Shown here: piece after piece, positions 9,423 through 21,586 of the stretch
How the letters are laid out: every line of letters starts with the position of its first letter
Position numbering within the stretch: position 1 is the first letter of the stretch
Origin: Cryptomeria japonica
Lineage: Eukaryota > Streptophyta > Pinopsida > Cupressales > Cupressaceae
Length of the DNA stretch: 64,000 bases
Assembly: GCF_030272615.1 (NCBI RefSeq)
Contig: NC_081412.1
Location: 21,491,932-21,555,931, forward strand
Direction of reading: 5' to 3'
Translations under genes and position numbers: made by a program
Notes under the pieces: generated by a model
What the model saw: only the letters and a program-made list of their open reading frames with translations
What the model was told of the DNA's origin: nothing
Databases searched by the model: none

Positions 9423-11573
9423 TGATAGGGAGATTGCTAGAAAAGTGCTCAACAAGGTGAATTAGGTCTAATGGTTCAATTGGTTTCCAAAAGACTTGTT
9501 TGTGATTGTTATATATGTTTGCAGAATCAATTTGAGGTTATAATGCTAAGCATTATATGCATAACTTCCCAAACAAACTCCCTTTTTGAGTGAGCTCATA
9601 CCTTTACTCATCCACTATTCATTATGTTCAACCGTTACATTCTTTCTAACACATGCCTCTGTCCTTTGAGCATTACTCTGACTATCCTCTGACATCATAA
9701 ACTCCTCCAAATGGTTTAGGAAGCTAGGTAAAGGTTTTGTTCAAGAACTTGCTTCATCTTGTTGTTTTGGCTTTCTTGATTCACCTACTCAAACCCAACT
9801 TACTAGGTCTCAAACCCAAAATTGCTTCACAAGGTTGTCACAGAGGTTTAATGAGGTTTCTTTACTATTTTGGATTGTCCTTTAAATATCTCTCAAAACC
9901 CAACAAGCTCAAGGTAATTGGGTTCCATGTTTTGTGTGTAAGAGGCCTAAAAAGGGCTACTAGCCCATGAAGGGCTAATTGAATGAAAATTGCTTGTAGG
10001 AGACAACGATGCTTTAACCCACCATGGAAGTTGGCTTGGAACATTCAAACAACCTCCAAACTAATTGATTTTCATGGTTTAGACCACTGCCAAGGCAAAA
10101 TAAGGAATGTCCACCATTTATGGCACTTTTATAGGGTTTCAAGAGGGTTTTCAAGCTTGCAATGTAAGATACACAACTCCTTCACAAACCAAGGCCCTAA
10201 ATTGACAGATAAACCCTGCCACACCTTGGAGAACATTGTTCAAACAATTACCATTTGTCATTTTTCCAAACACTTGGCATGCTAGCTGTAGAAGGTGACA
10301 AAAACAGTGAAATTCACTGTTTTCCCTACTTTCCACTATCCTTGCTGCATAACAGTGGGTTAGAACTTCAAAACTACTTGCACCATAGTATAAATAAACC
10401 TTCAAAAAATAAGTTAACTCTACATTGAACAAGTATGGCTAAGTCTCCATGCATGAAAAGCGTTTGATACCAAAACCACTTTAATCTCCAAAAATAGGGA
10501 ACCCGTTGTCCTAACAGTTTGATTCAAATTTCAAGGGTAAGATAGTTTCTCATGGAGCTCCAACTTGTTTCAAATCAATCATAGGAAAGGTTCAAACCTC
10601 TTTTCAACATTGTTAGCTCAAATAGACTTTGAGAACAACATTTTACTCATTATTTCAATCTACTAGTCAAGTTACTCACTTAACTTGTCTAGTATGATCT
10701 CACACAAACTCTTTGTACATAACCTTGGTCAAATAAGAATATATATACACTGTAAAGACTCTCATCAACCTAACCAAGTCCCTCCATGGGAGCCCAATGA
10801 GGTTTTTAGTCAAGTTGACCCATTATGAAGTACAAACCCTTGATAGGCAGAGAAGTAGCAAAACTGAAATAAATAAATACAACTCTCTTCTCAATGCAAG
10901 AACAAAGAACCAATTACATTAATTAATTTGAATTAACATCAAAAACACTTCTCAGCAAGTACAGTATGGAAGAAGTTAGATTAGTACGGACTGATACATC
11001 CAAACAAGTTCAAATTGCCATAAAAACCAGAATTTTGCACTTCTTTTATTGAGAATGACTTTGATTTCACATCTGCCAACCCTATACAAGGAAGAGGGTG
11101 GTCTATTTAAAGGTTTCAGGAGTTAGTTATGATGTCCTATATAGAAATATAGCTGTAGGATTGCTTTTGTACATTTTTTACTTTAAAATGACAACTTTTC
11201 AACAAGGTGAGCAACTTTTGTTGCACAAAATGACATTTTTGCTCCCCTTTACTACACCAACTCTCTTAAACACTTAAACATGCTTGAAATCACTTTAAAA
11301 ACATGTCTCAATGCTTTCACAAGAATTCCTAAGCCTATAAGGCACTTCTCACAATTTTACCCATTTTTGGCCTAGAAGGCAAAACTTGACAACTCAAGGC
11401 TAGAAAGACAAAACTTGATCTCTCAAGAACAAAATGAGATCAAAACCACTTGAAAAGACACACAAAAACCTAAAACAAAAACCACAAACCTACCACAAGA
11501 CATTACAAACATAAAAGCATGAATTACTCAAAAAAAAATGAAGGTTTTTACTCAAGTAGGTGCTCCTGCACCA
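9423..11573 (-). repeat. 3' LTR of the chromovirus (left copy)
   Basis: A long LTR of 2151 bp, TG...CA. A likely TATA box on the minus strand (TATAAAAG) is at 10126-10133. Near-identical sequence is at 16271-18434. Confidence 0.9.
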
Positions 11574-11590
11574 TACTCCCCCCAAAACAA
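11574..11590 (-). other. Polypurine tract of the chromovirus
   Basis: The minus strand reads TTTTGGGGGGAGTA directly before the 3' LTR, the expected place for plus-strand priming. Confidence 0.8.
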
Positions 11591-11595
11591 AGAAG

Positions 11596-12180
11596 TCATG
11601 TGACTCCATGAGGCAGAAAAGAAGAAGGTATTCTAGCCTTTTGAAAGTCAGCTTCAGGTATCCATGTGGCCTCTGAGATAGGATTATCCTTCCATTTGAG
11701 TAGGTGCTCCATATAGGTGTGATTCCTTATCTTCTTGAGAACCCTGGAGTCTCGAACCTGTTCTGGTTGAGGAATAGAGAGAGGAGGTAAAGAAAGATTA
11801 GAAAGGGACTATGTAACATTTGAAACCCTTTGAATCTCATCAGGTGGCTTCCCCTTGAAAGCAATCAAATCTACAACATTGAAAATGGGAGACAAAGAAA
11901 TATCAGTAGGCAAATCAACTTTGTAAGCATTAGACCCATACTTAGCCAAGATTTTGCAAGGGCCTGTTCTCCTCATTTGAAGTTTGCTTGGAACTCCTTT
12001 TTGCAGCCTTGCCTTGTTCAAATGAACCATCACATAATCTCCTATAGAAAACTGAACATCTCTATTTGTAGCATCCACTCTTGCCTTGACATTTTGGGAG
12101 GTATCCTGAAGAGTCTTTCTCACTTGCTCATGAACCTCCTTCATGGATTGAGCCATGTCATCTGTTGTTCCACTCTTAGG
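11596..12180 (-). pseudogene. Chromovirus integrase C-terminus and chromodomain
   Basis: The minus strand runs from just after a TAG at 12181-12183 through an integrase C-terminal part ('FSIGDYVMVHLNKARL', 'FNVVDLIAFKG'). A TAG at 11809-11811 interrupts it. A chromodomain follows ('HLLKWKDNPISEATWIPEADF') and ends at TGA 11596-11598. The aromatic and charged residues expected of a retroelement chromodomain (Y/H-L-KWK, ATW) are there. In this family the domain guides integration to particular chromatin. It identifies the element as a chromovirus rather than an Athila or Tat element. Confidence 0.85.
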
Positions 12181-12183
12181 CTA

Positions 12184-13048
12184 CAAGTTAGCTATATGTC
12201 TCAACTCCATTATACCTCTTGGATGCATACCATAAACAACTTCAAAAGGACTTTTACCTGTAGACCGGTTGACACTATCATTGTAGGCATATTCTTCTTG
12301 ATGAATGAGCCAATCCCAACTCTGTCCATATTCCTTTGTCAAACACCTAAGCAAGTTTCCAAGAGACCTATTCACAACCTTAGTTTGGCCATCAATTTGT
12401 GGATGATAAGCTAAACCAAAAGAGAGAGTAGTACCCAATCTCTTCCACAATGTTTTCCAAAAATGACCAAGAAATTTCACATCTCTATCTGAAACAATGC
12501 TAGTAGGCAGACCATGTATTCTAACAACTTCTTTGAAAAACAAGTAAGCAATATGACTTGCATCATGTGTTGTCTTACAAGGAATAAAATGAGCCATCTT
12601 ACTAAATCTGTCAACTACTACAAAGATGCTATCAAATCCTTCTTGAGTTTGAGGTAATCCTACCACAAAATCCATACTAATACAATCCCACGACCTATGT
12701 GGAATGGGAAGAGGCTGATATAAACCAGCATTGGAGGAATTACCTTTTGCTTTCTGACATACCAAACACTGCTCAACATACCTTTTGATTTCCCTGCATC
12801 TTGGGCCAATAGTAAAATCTTTGAACGAACTCTAAGGTCTTGTTGAGACCAAAATGCCCACTTAAGCACCCATTGTGCTTCTCCTGAATGAGGTTCTCTC
12901 CCATAGAACCTTTTGGAACACATAACTGTCCACCCCTAAATAAAAAACCATCCTGCAAAGTAAAATTAACATATGCACCATGGAAATGATTCTCAAAATC
13001 ATGACAAACTTTATAAGCTTCAACAAAATCATCATCAGTAACATATCT
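12184..13048 (-). pseudogene. Chromovirus integrase (zinc finger and DDE core, catalytic E changed to K)
   Basis: The HHCC zinc-binding part ('HNGCLSGHFGLNKTLEFV', then 'YYWPKMQ') lies between two frameshifts near 13049 and 12788 that restore each other's frame. The core then reads 'SMDFVVGLP' (first Asp), 'VSDRDVKFLGHFW' (second Asp) and 'YHPQIDGQTKVVNRSLGN'. The last motif is normally DGQTE, and its Glu is the third catalytic residue; here it is Lys. The core ends with the typical 'TGKSPFEVVYGMHPRG'. Integration activity should be lost even without the frameshifts. Confidence 0.85.
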
Positions 13049-13049
13049 T

Positions 13050-13626
13050 TAAAACTATCAATACCAATGCTCTGTACTTGAATCTCATGAACAATTAACA
13101 ACCTCCTACTCAAAGCATCTACTACTTTATTCAACTGACCCTTCTTATGCTTAAGAGTAAAAGTGTAAGCTTGTAAGTACTCTACCCATTTAACATGCCT
13201 ATGATTCAGTTTATCCTGTGAGTTGAAGGAGCTTAATGCCTGATTATCTATGTATACAACAAATTCTTTAGGAAGAAGATAGTGTCTCCATTTCCTAAGT
13301 GCCTGGACTAATGCATAAATTTCTAAATCATAGGAAGAGTATTTTTTCTTGGCATCATTTAACTTCTCACTAACGAATGCAACGAGTCTATTTTCCTGAC
13401 TTAAAACAACTCCTACAACAATATTGCTAGCATCACATTCAATAGTAAAAAGTTTATCAAAACTAGGTAAAATGAGCATTGGTTGAGAAGCTACTTTAGT
13501 TTTCAATAATTCAAACCCCTTATTGGCTGCAACTATCCACTGAAACTTTACCTTTACACCCCCTTTGATTGTGTCTAACATAGGGGCACAAATCTCACTG
13601 AATCCCCTGATGAATTTCCTATAAAA
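13050..13626 (-). pseudogene. Chromovirus RNase H and tether region
   Basis: The minus strand continues from the reverse transcriptase ('FYRKFIRGFSEICAPM') into RNase H. 'FTIECDASNIVVGVVLSQ' carries the first catalytic Asp, followed by 'SSYDLEIYALVQAL' and 'HYLLPKEFVVYIDNQAL'. It ends in 'KGQLNKVVDALSRR', the usual boundary with integrase. A TAA at 13627-13629 separates it from the reverse transcriptase, and a one-base loss near 13049 shifts the frame downstream. It degraded the RNA strand during reverse transcription when active. Confidence 0.85.
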
Positions 13627-13629
13627 TTA

Positions 13630-14964
13630 TGCTAAACCATGAAAACTTTTGACATCACTGGCTGCTTTTGGAGTCGGCCAACTGGTTATTGCTACAACTT
13701 TAGATTGATCCATTTTTAGATAACCTCTTGATACAACAAAACCAAGATAGACCAATTCTTGCTTCATGAAATCACACTTTTATAGATTAATGGTTAGCTG
13801 TTCATCAGATAACTTTCTCAAAACAATAGCTAAATGCTTCATATGCTCTTCCTTAGTTTTACTGTAAATAAAAATATCATCTAAATGCACAACAACAAAC
13901 TTGCCAATGAAATCATGTAAAACTTCATTCACGAGTCTCATAAATGTGCTAGGAGCATTAGAGAGTCCAAATGGAATGACAAGCCACTCATAGAGACCCT
14001 CATTCATTTTGAAAGCTGTCTTCCATTCATCACCCTCTGTGATTCTTATCTGATGGTAACCACTCTTCAAGTCAATCTTACTGAAATACTGTGCACCCCC
14101 CAAGCAATCCATCAAATCCTCTATCCTGGGTATGGGAAATTTGTATCTGATGGCGATCTTGTTTATGGCTCTAGAATCTATGCAAAGTCTCCATGTTCCA
14201 CCCTTCTTAGGTGCCAACACTGTAGGTACTGCACAAGGACTAATGCTTTTCCTAATCAGCCCTTGGTCTAAGAGTTCTTGTATTTGTCTTGCTACTTCTT
14301 CATTTTGTTCAGGGGTCATCTTATAGGCTGCCTTATTGGGTAAAGAGGCTCCAGGTATGAAATCAATCTGATGGCCAATGGCTCTAGGAGGTGGTAAGGT
14401 TGCAGGTGTACCATCATTGATTATTGCTTTGAAGTTATCAAGGATCTGCTGAACCTCATATTGTATCTGAACTTTCTTTTCTATCTTTTCTTCCTTGGGT
14501 TTCACTATGAGTGCAAATCCCACTCCTTCACCTTCTTTGAGTGTACTTATAAACTCTTTCTCATTCACAATTAAAACATTTTGATTTGCTGACTCGCTGC
14601 CCTCTTTCTCATCATTTGTGGACTGAATTTTGTATGTAACTCCATTCTTCTGAAAAGAGTAGGAGTTCTTTTCCCCATTGTGGATGGATTTCCTATCAAA
14701 TTGCCAAGGTCTACCAAGAAGTATATGGCAAGCATCTATTGGAAGAATGTCACATAGGATCTTATCTTGATACCCTCCTATGGTGAATTCTACCCATGTT
14801 TGTTCATTTACAAGGACATGCTGTTCATTTACAAGGACATGCTGTTCATTTACAAGGACATGCTGCTCCCTATTCAACCATGTGACTCTATAGGGATGTG
14901 TGTGTGGGATTCTCTCAAGTTTAAGTTTACCGACTGCTTCTCCTAAGATTATATTATCTATGGA
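13630..14964 (-). pseudogene. Chromovirus protease C-part and reverse transcriptase
   Basis: After a TGA at 14965-14967 the frame stays open to a TAA at 13780-13782. Protease remnants include 'CHILLGRPWQFDRK'. Reverse transcriptase motifs follow: 'WRLCIDSRAINKIAIRYKFP', 'FSKIDLKSGYHQIRI', 'GLSNAPSTFMRLVNEVL' and 'VVVHLDDIFIYS'. The active-site box, usually YxDD, reads HLDD. The protease catalytic triad lies at the preceding stop: the frame reads 'KVVIDF*SIDN', where the family has D-S/T-G-S. Three direct 24-bp repeats (HVLVNEQ units) sit between protease halves at 14802-14871. It is a decayed copy of a once functional pol. Confidence 0.88.
14802..14871 (-). repeat. 24-bp in-frame triplication in chromovirus protease
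   Basis: Three near-perfect copies of 'tacaaggacatgctgttcat' (24-bp period) insert extra EQHVLVN units in frame. Chromovirus proteases normally have a single copy of this stretch ahead of the flap. Confidence 0.85.
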
Positions 14965-14967
14965 TCA

Positions 14968-16215
14968 AAAATCTATGACCACCTTGCATACCTTTCCTAT
15001 GATCTTGCACTTAATTATGAACAATGACCTTCTTTGAGTAGGTTCCTCCTTGATTGGTTCTTTTATCAAGACTCTTCTCATCATCAGACTTTCCCCATCT
15101 TCTAATGCTAAGCTCACTTCATGAGCCTTACTAGCCACATTTTCTTGTACACAATTCACTCTTCTTTCACCCCCTTGTGATGAGGTGGGTTTCTCTGGAC
15201 ATCTATAGGCAGGGTGGCCCAACTTCTGACAGTTGTAGCATTTCATGGTGGAGAAGTAGGACCCTCTTCCTGGTCCACTAGATCTACCTCTACTTGGGTT
15301 GCTAGATCCTCTTCCTCTATAGCTCCTCTTGCTATATGAATCCCCACTTTGCTCAATAAGTTTGGATTCTCCTTGGGACCTTTGTTCTCCTCTTCCACCA
15401 AAACTTCCTCTATGGCCTCTGCCATCTCTTCCCCTACCTTATCCTCTGTTGTTTTGTTCTTGCCTTTTCTTATTTTTCTCTTCCACCTTGAGTGCTAGTT
15501 GATAACACTTGTGGACTGTTTGTGGACACAACAAACTCATCTCTTCCTGAATGTTCCATCTCAAACCATTCATGTATCTTGCTACTCTGATGCTTTCATC
15601 TTCTACAACCTTGGATCTCATACACAGTTTTTGAAATTCCTTGGTGTAGCTACTGACATCTAAGTCCTTTTGTCTCAAATTTTGTCTTTTCCTATGTAGT
15701 TGGATTTCATAGTCTTCAGGAAGATAGGTTTCTCTGATTTTAGTTACCATTGCTTTCCAGCTGGCTGTTGGTTGTTTACCCTCTTTCACCCTTTCCTCTT
15801 GGATGAATTTCCACCAAGTTAAAGCTGCCCCTCTCAACCTTGATTTTGCTACTTTAACCTTTTGTGCCTCAGTGATTCCATCATATTCAAAATGGTTTTA
15901 CAAACCCTCAATCCACTCTACAAGAGCATCAGGATCCATCTTCCCACTAAAGAGAGCCACTCCCTCTAAGGTTTTACCACTCAAAGCTCTTAGTGCCTTC
16001 AAGAATGGTTCTTGCTCAAGAACAGGGTCAGGTATGGGAACCTCCTCTTCTATTTCCACCATTTTGCCCTTGTTTTCTACCTTATCACTGACTTCTTTAG
16101 TCCTAACTTCTATTTCAACTAATTTTACTGCTAGCTGCTCCAATCTCTCCTTGAGTGCTTTGTTTTCTTCTTCTTGGTCTTCGACCTTCTTTGCTAACTC
16201 AGCGTTAGTCACCAT
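14968..16215 (-). pseudogene. Chromovirus gag with CCHC zinc knuckle
   Basis: Starting at an ATG (16215), the N-terminus is a charged coiled-coil-like stretch ('LAKKVEDQEEENKALKERLE'). It passes to the capsid retrotransposon_gag domain ('HFEYDGITEAQKVKVAKSRL', 'ALTWWKFIQEE', 'FQKLCMRSKVV', 'YMNGL'). An Arg/Gly-rich stretch and the knuckle 'CYNCQKLGHPAYRC' (about 15198-15240) follow. All lie in one frame, interrupted by TAA at 15898-15900 and at about 15436-15441. Gag forms the particle and binds the RNA. It starts about 40 bp inside the primer site, as expected for the first ORF. Confidence 0.87.
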
Positions 16216-16255
16216 GTTTGCTTCTAATGATCCTTTTCTCCTGAATATTTCTTTG

Positions 16256-16267
16256 GCTCTGATATCA
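16256..16267 (-). other. Primer-binding site of the chromovirus
   Basis: The minus strand reads TGATATCAGAGC, one mismatch from TGGTATCAGAGC, the complement of the initiator tRNA-Met 3' end. It lies three bases inside the 5' LTR. Confidence 0.85.
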
Positions 16268-16270
16268 CTA

Positions 16271-18434
16271 TGATAGGGAGATTTCTAGAAAAGTGCCCAA
16301 CAAGGTGAATTAGGTCTAATGGTTCAATTGGTTTCCAAAAGACTTGTTTGTGATTGTTATATATGTTTGCAGAATCAATTTGAGGTTATAATGCTAAGCA
16401 TTATATGCATAACTTCCCAAACAAACTCTCTTTTTGAGTGAGCTCATACCTTTACTCATCCACTATTCATTATGTTCAACCATTACATTCTTTCTAACAC
16501 ATGCCTTTGTCCTTTGAGCCTTACTTTGACTGTTCTCTGACATCATAAACTCCTCCAAATGGTTAAGGAAGCTAGGTAAAGGTTTTGTTCAAGAACTTGC
16601 TTCATCTTGTTGTTTTGGCTTTCTTGATTCACCTACTCAAACCCAACTTACTAGGTCTCAAACCCAAAATTGCTTCACAAGGTTGTCACAGAGGTTTAAT
16701 GAGGTTTCTTCACTATTTTGGACTATCCTTTAAAGATCTCTCAAAACCCAACAAGCTCAAGGTAATCGGGTTCCATGTTTTGTGTGTAAGAGGCCTAAAA
16801 AGGGCTACTAGCCCATGAAGGGCTAATTGAATGAAAATTGCTTGTAGGAGACAATGATGCTTTAACCCACCATGGAAGTTGGCTTGGAAAATTCAAACAA
16901 CCTCCAAACTAATTAATTTTCATGGTTTAGACCACTGCCAAGGCAAAATAAGGACTGTCCACCATTTATGGCACTTTTATAGGGTTTCAAGAGGGTTTTC
17001 AAGCTTGCAATGTTAGATACACAACTCCTTCACAAACCAAGGCCCTAAAATGACAGATAGACCCTGCCACACCTTGGAGAACATTGTTCAAACAATTACC
17101 ATTTGTCATTTTTCCAAACACTTGGCATGCTAGCTGTAGAATGTGACAAAAACAGTCAAATTCACTGTTTTCCATGCTTTCCACTATCCTTGCTGCATAA
17201 CAGTGGGTTAGAACTTCAAAAATGCCTGCACCATAGTATAAATAAACCTTCAAACAATAAGTTAACTCTGCATTGAACAAATATGGCTAAGTCTCCATGC
17301 ATGAAAAGCTTCAAAGACAAGTTTGATACCAAAACCACTTTAATCTCCAAAAATAGGGAACCCGTTGTCCTAACAGTTTGATTCAAATTTGAAGGGTAAG
17401 ATAGTTTCTCATGGAGCTCCAAATTGTTTCAAATCATTCATAGGAAAGGTGCAGACCTCTTTTCAACATTGTTAGCTCAAATAGACTTTGAGAACAACAT
17501 TTTACTCATTATTTCAATCTACTAGTCAAGTTACTCACTTAACTTGTCTAGTGTGATCTCACACAAACTCTTTGTACATAACCTTGGTCAAATAAGAATA
17601 TATATACACTATATAGACTCTCATAAACTCAACCAAGTCCCTCCATGGGAGCCCAATGAGGTTTTTAGTCAAGTTGACCCATTATGAAGTACAAACCTCT
17701 GACAGGGCAAAGAAGTAGCAAAACTGAAATAAATAAATACAAATCTCTTCTCAATGCAAGAACAAAGAACCAATTACATTAATTACTTTGAATTAACATT
17801 GAAAACACTTCTCAGCAAGTAAAGTATAGAAGAAGTCAGATTAGTATAGACTCATACATCCAAACAAGTTTAAATTGCCATAAAAACTAGAATTTTGCAC
17901 TTCTTTTTATTGAGAATGACTTTGATTTCACATCTGCCAACCCTATACAAGGAAGAGGGTGGTCTATTTAAATGTTTTGTGAGTTATTTATGATGTCCTG
18001 TATGGACATATAGTTGTAGGATTTCTTTTGTACATTTTTTACTTTAAAATGACAACTTTTCAACAAGGTGAGCAACTTTTGTTGCACAAAATGACATTTT
18101 TGCTCCCCTTTACTACACCAACTCTCTTAAAAACTTAAACATGCTTGAAATAAATTTAACAACATGTCTCAATGCTTTCACAAGCATTCCTAAGCCTATA
18201 AGGAACTTCTCACAAATTTACCCATTTTTGGCGTAGAAGGCAAAACTTGACAACTCAAGGCTAGAAAGACAAAACTTGATCTCTCAAGCACAAAATGAGA
18301 TCAAAACCACATGACAAGACACACAACAACCTAAAACAAAAACCAAAAACCTACCACAAGACATTACAAACATAAAAACATGAATTACTCAAAAAAAAAA
18401 GAAGGTTTTTACTCAACTAGGTGCTCCTGCACCA
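16271..18434 (-). repeat. 5' LTR of the chromovirus (right copy)
   Basis: 2164 bp, TG...CA, with a minus-strand TATA box (TATAAAAG) at 16974-16981 matching that at 10126-10133. It is followed by TSD TCAAC (18435-18439) and then by the resumed outer LTR. Confidence 0.9.
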
Positions 18435-18798
18435 TCAACCCAAACAACTACCCTTGTGGTTTCTTTTATAGACACAAGCTCTCACAAAACCACCAAGTGG
18501 TATTACATAAAAACCATGTGCTACCTACCCCCTTGACCCCACATCTAATATTGGGTATTTTATTAAATTAATTTTCCCAATATTAAATAAATACAATATA
18601 ATAATTTCAATGTTATAATACAACTCACCAAGTGGTTTCCGAGAATATTCCCAAGGAATCTCTACATGTTACACGTCCATGTGCAACATCAAATAAATAA
18701 ATATTACATTACATGTCCATGGAAAACTCACATAATAAATAAATATTACAATTATAAAACATTATTATGCAAGGTGTACAACACCTATTTTCCCAACA

Positions 18799-20275
18799 TT
18801 CTCCCACTTGTTGTATACATTGCATAAGGGGCAATGAGTAACCACAACATGAACAAGGGAACAATCCCTCTAACAAATAAACCATCATGGAATCCAAGTA
18901 ATCCATGTGCTCCATCAAGATACCTGCAACAAGAAACAAAGTGATCACCATCTCATACATTAATTCTCTCACCCTTCACCATGCCATTGCCACTGGACAC
19001 GAAAAGGCCATCCAAAGAGAAAGCCACACAATCTATCGCAAGGAATGATAAGTCCTATCTCAACTAATATCCAAACACAAACAAAGTTGTCAAGAACCAA
19101 TAACAATAGCTGAAATAGCACCCACGACAAGTGCTAACACATCCAACTATCTATACCTCCAAGGTATACATATCAAGTGAATCTCATATCATCAACATAT
19201 ACAACCCATAACATGCAATCATAAGCTCCAAGTGCAATACATGTCACATATGTACACCTAGAAAATACCACTGCATAGCTAATGTCAAATCTAAAATCAA
19301 TCCACTAACAACATCTCATAGAAAGTGTAACCATAACCATGTAGTATCAAGGAACATCTACAACAATATGAATAACCTGCAAGTACAACTCTCACCACAA
19401 GTCTCCATAACTCACCCATGTTATCCACAACCAATAAAAGAAAGAGATCAAGGAACCTCCATGCCATCTCCCACATGACATATCATGAACACAAACTAGT
19501 GAACATTGGTATTAAAACAACCTCAAATCCAATGTAATGTGAAACCGAACATCCAGGAAGATAACCAAGACCAAAGAGAGAAACACTACAAATCAAAACC
19601 TGTAGCATGTTCTTCTACATACACCTCTAAATGCCAACTATGTCAAGTACAATCTCCTCCATAAAACCCCAAATGAAAAACCATAACAACACCCAAACTC
19701 GTTCAGTCCCTTGGACCAAACAAACATATATATCATGTAAACAACATGAATGCAAGCCTCTCATAACCAAGAAGATCAAACTAATACCCTTCCCAATCCC
19801 AAGGGAATATTCCCAATAAACCATCTCCCAAACTCAATAATCAATGAATTCCATCATAATAATAACTCAAATGCATGCGAAGATAACCAATGCCAAACAT
19901 CTCTCAAACTAAATCCTCTGGAACTAACCATCTATCCATAGATCAAGATCCATATCTATGAAAGATAAGCATAAACATAATTCACCTGAGAGGAACAATT
20001 GACAATACCTCTCAAGTAGTAAACAGTCAAGTAGACCAAGAGTGGGGAATGAGAATGCTCATTCAAGACATCCAAGTCATTGTGACTCATCTAAGAACAA
20101 TCTCCTCTCAAGTCCATACTAGGTGAATGCTCCTTGGACTTCCTATTGAAACCATCAACCATCTCAACACATATCTCTAATCACAAGAGAATACCAGCAT
20201 CACCTATGTCTCCGTGTATCCATGAGTACCTGTAACTAATCAATCCATGCCAAACTCCAAATGCAACATAGCACC
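18799..20275 (-). other. Interior of the outer element, left part; no gene seen
   Basis: It begins with the purine tract of the minus-strand outer element (18799-18809; minus AAGTGGGAGAA). The rest is C/A-rich on plus, with words such as 'accatctcc' and 'catgtccatg', and has stops in every frame. I find no gag, protease, reverse transcriptase or integrase motif. It is interrupted at 20275/56861 by the Tat element. Confidence 0.65.
20271..20275. repeat. TSD GCACC of the Tat element (left)
   Basis: GCACC precedes the TG of the LTR and recurs at 56861-56865 after the right LTR. Confidence 0.85.
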
Positions 20276-21567
20276 TGTTGACGTCCAAAATTAATTAAAT
20301 TAAATATTTAATTAATTTTATCCTTTCTACGTAATTAATTGATTTAATTATGTTGATATTCTTCTTCTCATAATTAATTAAATTAAATTTAATTAATCAT
20401 GTCACTATAGTCCAGATAATTAATTTATTCCACAAATTAATTATTCCCTGTTCTTCTAAAGTTCTTAAAACTAATTAATTCTTCCAAATCTCCTTTTAGT
20501 TAATTAATGGTAATTAATTAACTTGGTCATGTAATTCCTACAAATGACTTCCCCTAATCCTTAATTAGGCTAATTAAATCTCCTAGAATCCCTCATAATC
20601 ATGCTTAACATTATTCTTCAATTTTAAATCCCCCCCTACTCATTCTCTCTCCTCTTGTCAAATCCTCCTACAAATCCTAGTTGCCTCCTAATTCTCCATT
20701 ATCTCACCTAATCACTCTCTTAATCATTTGCTAGTGGCTAATCCCCATGATTAGCCACACAGTCAACCAATCGCCATAAATGGCTAAATCCACTCGTCCC
20801 CTCCTCACCTTCCAACCTTAAATGCACCTAATTGGGTCATTTCAAGGAATTCAAAATCTCACATCCTCCCATGTCTCTCATCTTCCCAAGGAATTTTAAA
20901 TTCTTTTTCTTATTCCCTTTCCCCATGCACTTCATTATTTGTGAATTTTTAATTCTCTTGTGGATCCCCCAAGGAAATTTTAATTCTTTCTTATCTTCCC
21001 CATGTACATTGTGGAGTGTGGAGACAAGAGATGCCTTTATGGCAATCTCTTGGTCTCCACACCTTGTCATGTCATTGTTTCCTCAATTCATGTGTTCCAT
21101 CTCATTCAATCTCAACCCTTCATTTCCATTCAATCTCTATCGTCCATTTCTCCTCTTTAAAATCTATAAATTGGGGTCTCCTCCCCTTCATTTGACATCT
21201 CCAATCCAAGTAATCTTATGCTGTCATTTTAGCTTTTGAACTCATCCCTTAACATCCATATCATAGGCAATTTGCATCCTTTAAGCATCCATAATCATAT
21301 CCATCCATCATTTGAACACTAATCCTTCATCCACATCCACCATTGTTGTGCATTTTGGAGAGCAATCCACATACGAATCTAGGACCAATCTAAACAAGCT
21401 AGGAAGGGGTGCATTCTTGGCTTCACCAAAGGTCTAATCAGAGGAACAAGAGAGAACTCTCTCTTGCAAGATACATTGATTTGTTGGTTTAATGCTTTTA
21501 TTTGATTTCTCATGTTATTTGGATTTAAACTAACATTCCAACCTTGCAAATATTTTCCCTTGGTTCA
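20276..21567 (+). repeat. 5' LTR of the Tat element
   Basis: 1292 bp starting TGTTGACGTCC and ending GGTTCA. The U3 is very rich in TTAATTAA-type runs. A TATA box (CTATAAATTGGGG) lies at about 21164-21176. It matches 55551-56860 closely by eye. Confidence 0.9.
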
Positions 21568-21586
21568 TTTTGGCATGCTTGGTGGG
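21568..21586 (+). other. Probable primer-binding region of the Tat element
   Basis: TTTTGGCATGCTTGGTGGG follows the LTR directly. I regard it as the primer and leader motif by position. I did not match it to a particular tRNA. Confidence 0.55.

Larger units (their letters stand above)
9423..18434 (-). mobile_element. Ty3/gypsy chromovirus, full length but inactivated (9.0 kb)
   Basis: The LTRs are 9423-11573 and 16271-18434, each starting TGATAGGGAGATT and ending CTGCACCA on the plus strand, with a 5-bp TSD TCAAC. The minus strand carries, in order, the tRNA-iMet-like primer site, gag with a CCHC knuckle, protease, reverse transcriptase, RNase H, integrase and a chromodomain, then a polypurine tract. 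I count about 10 differences between the LTRs over their first 300 bases, so the insertion is not recent. The polyprotein has about seven stops, a compensating frameshift pair, and changes at catalytic positions of protease, reverse transcriptase and integrase. It could move only with help. Confidence 0.92.
7038..18798 (-). repeat. 3' LTR of the outer element, split into three pieces
   Basis: The LTR pieces are 7038-7074, 9102-9422 and 18440-18798. They align in order with the uninterrupted LTR at 59552-60277, for example 'ggaaacttgcagccaacttt', 'gacacaagatata' and 'aaccaccaagtggtattaca'. The two gaps are filled by a LINE and by a chromovirus, each flanked by its own target duplication. The second LTR is therefore a natural empty-site control for both insertions. 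Confidence 0.88.

Noticed and set aside
12181-12414. Plus-strand ORF 11830-12414 (194 codons)
   Set aside because: It is antisense to the chromovirus integrase, which has clear DDE and zinc-finger motifs.
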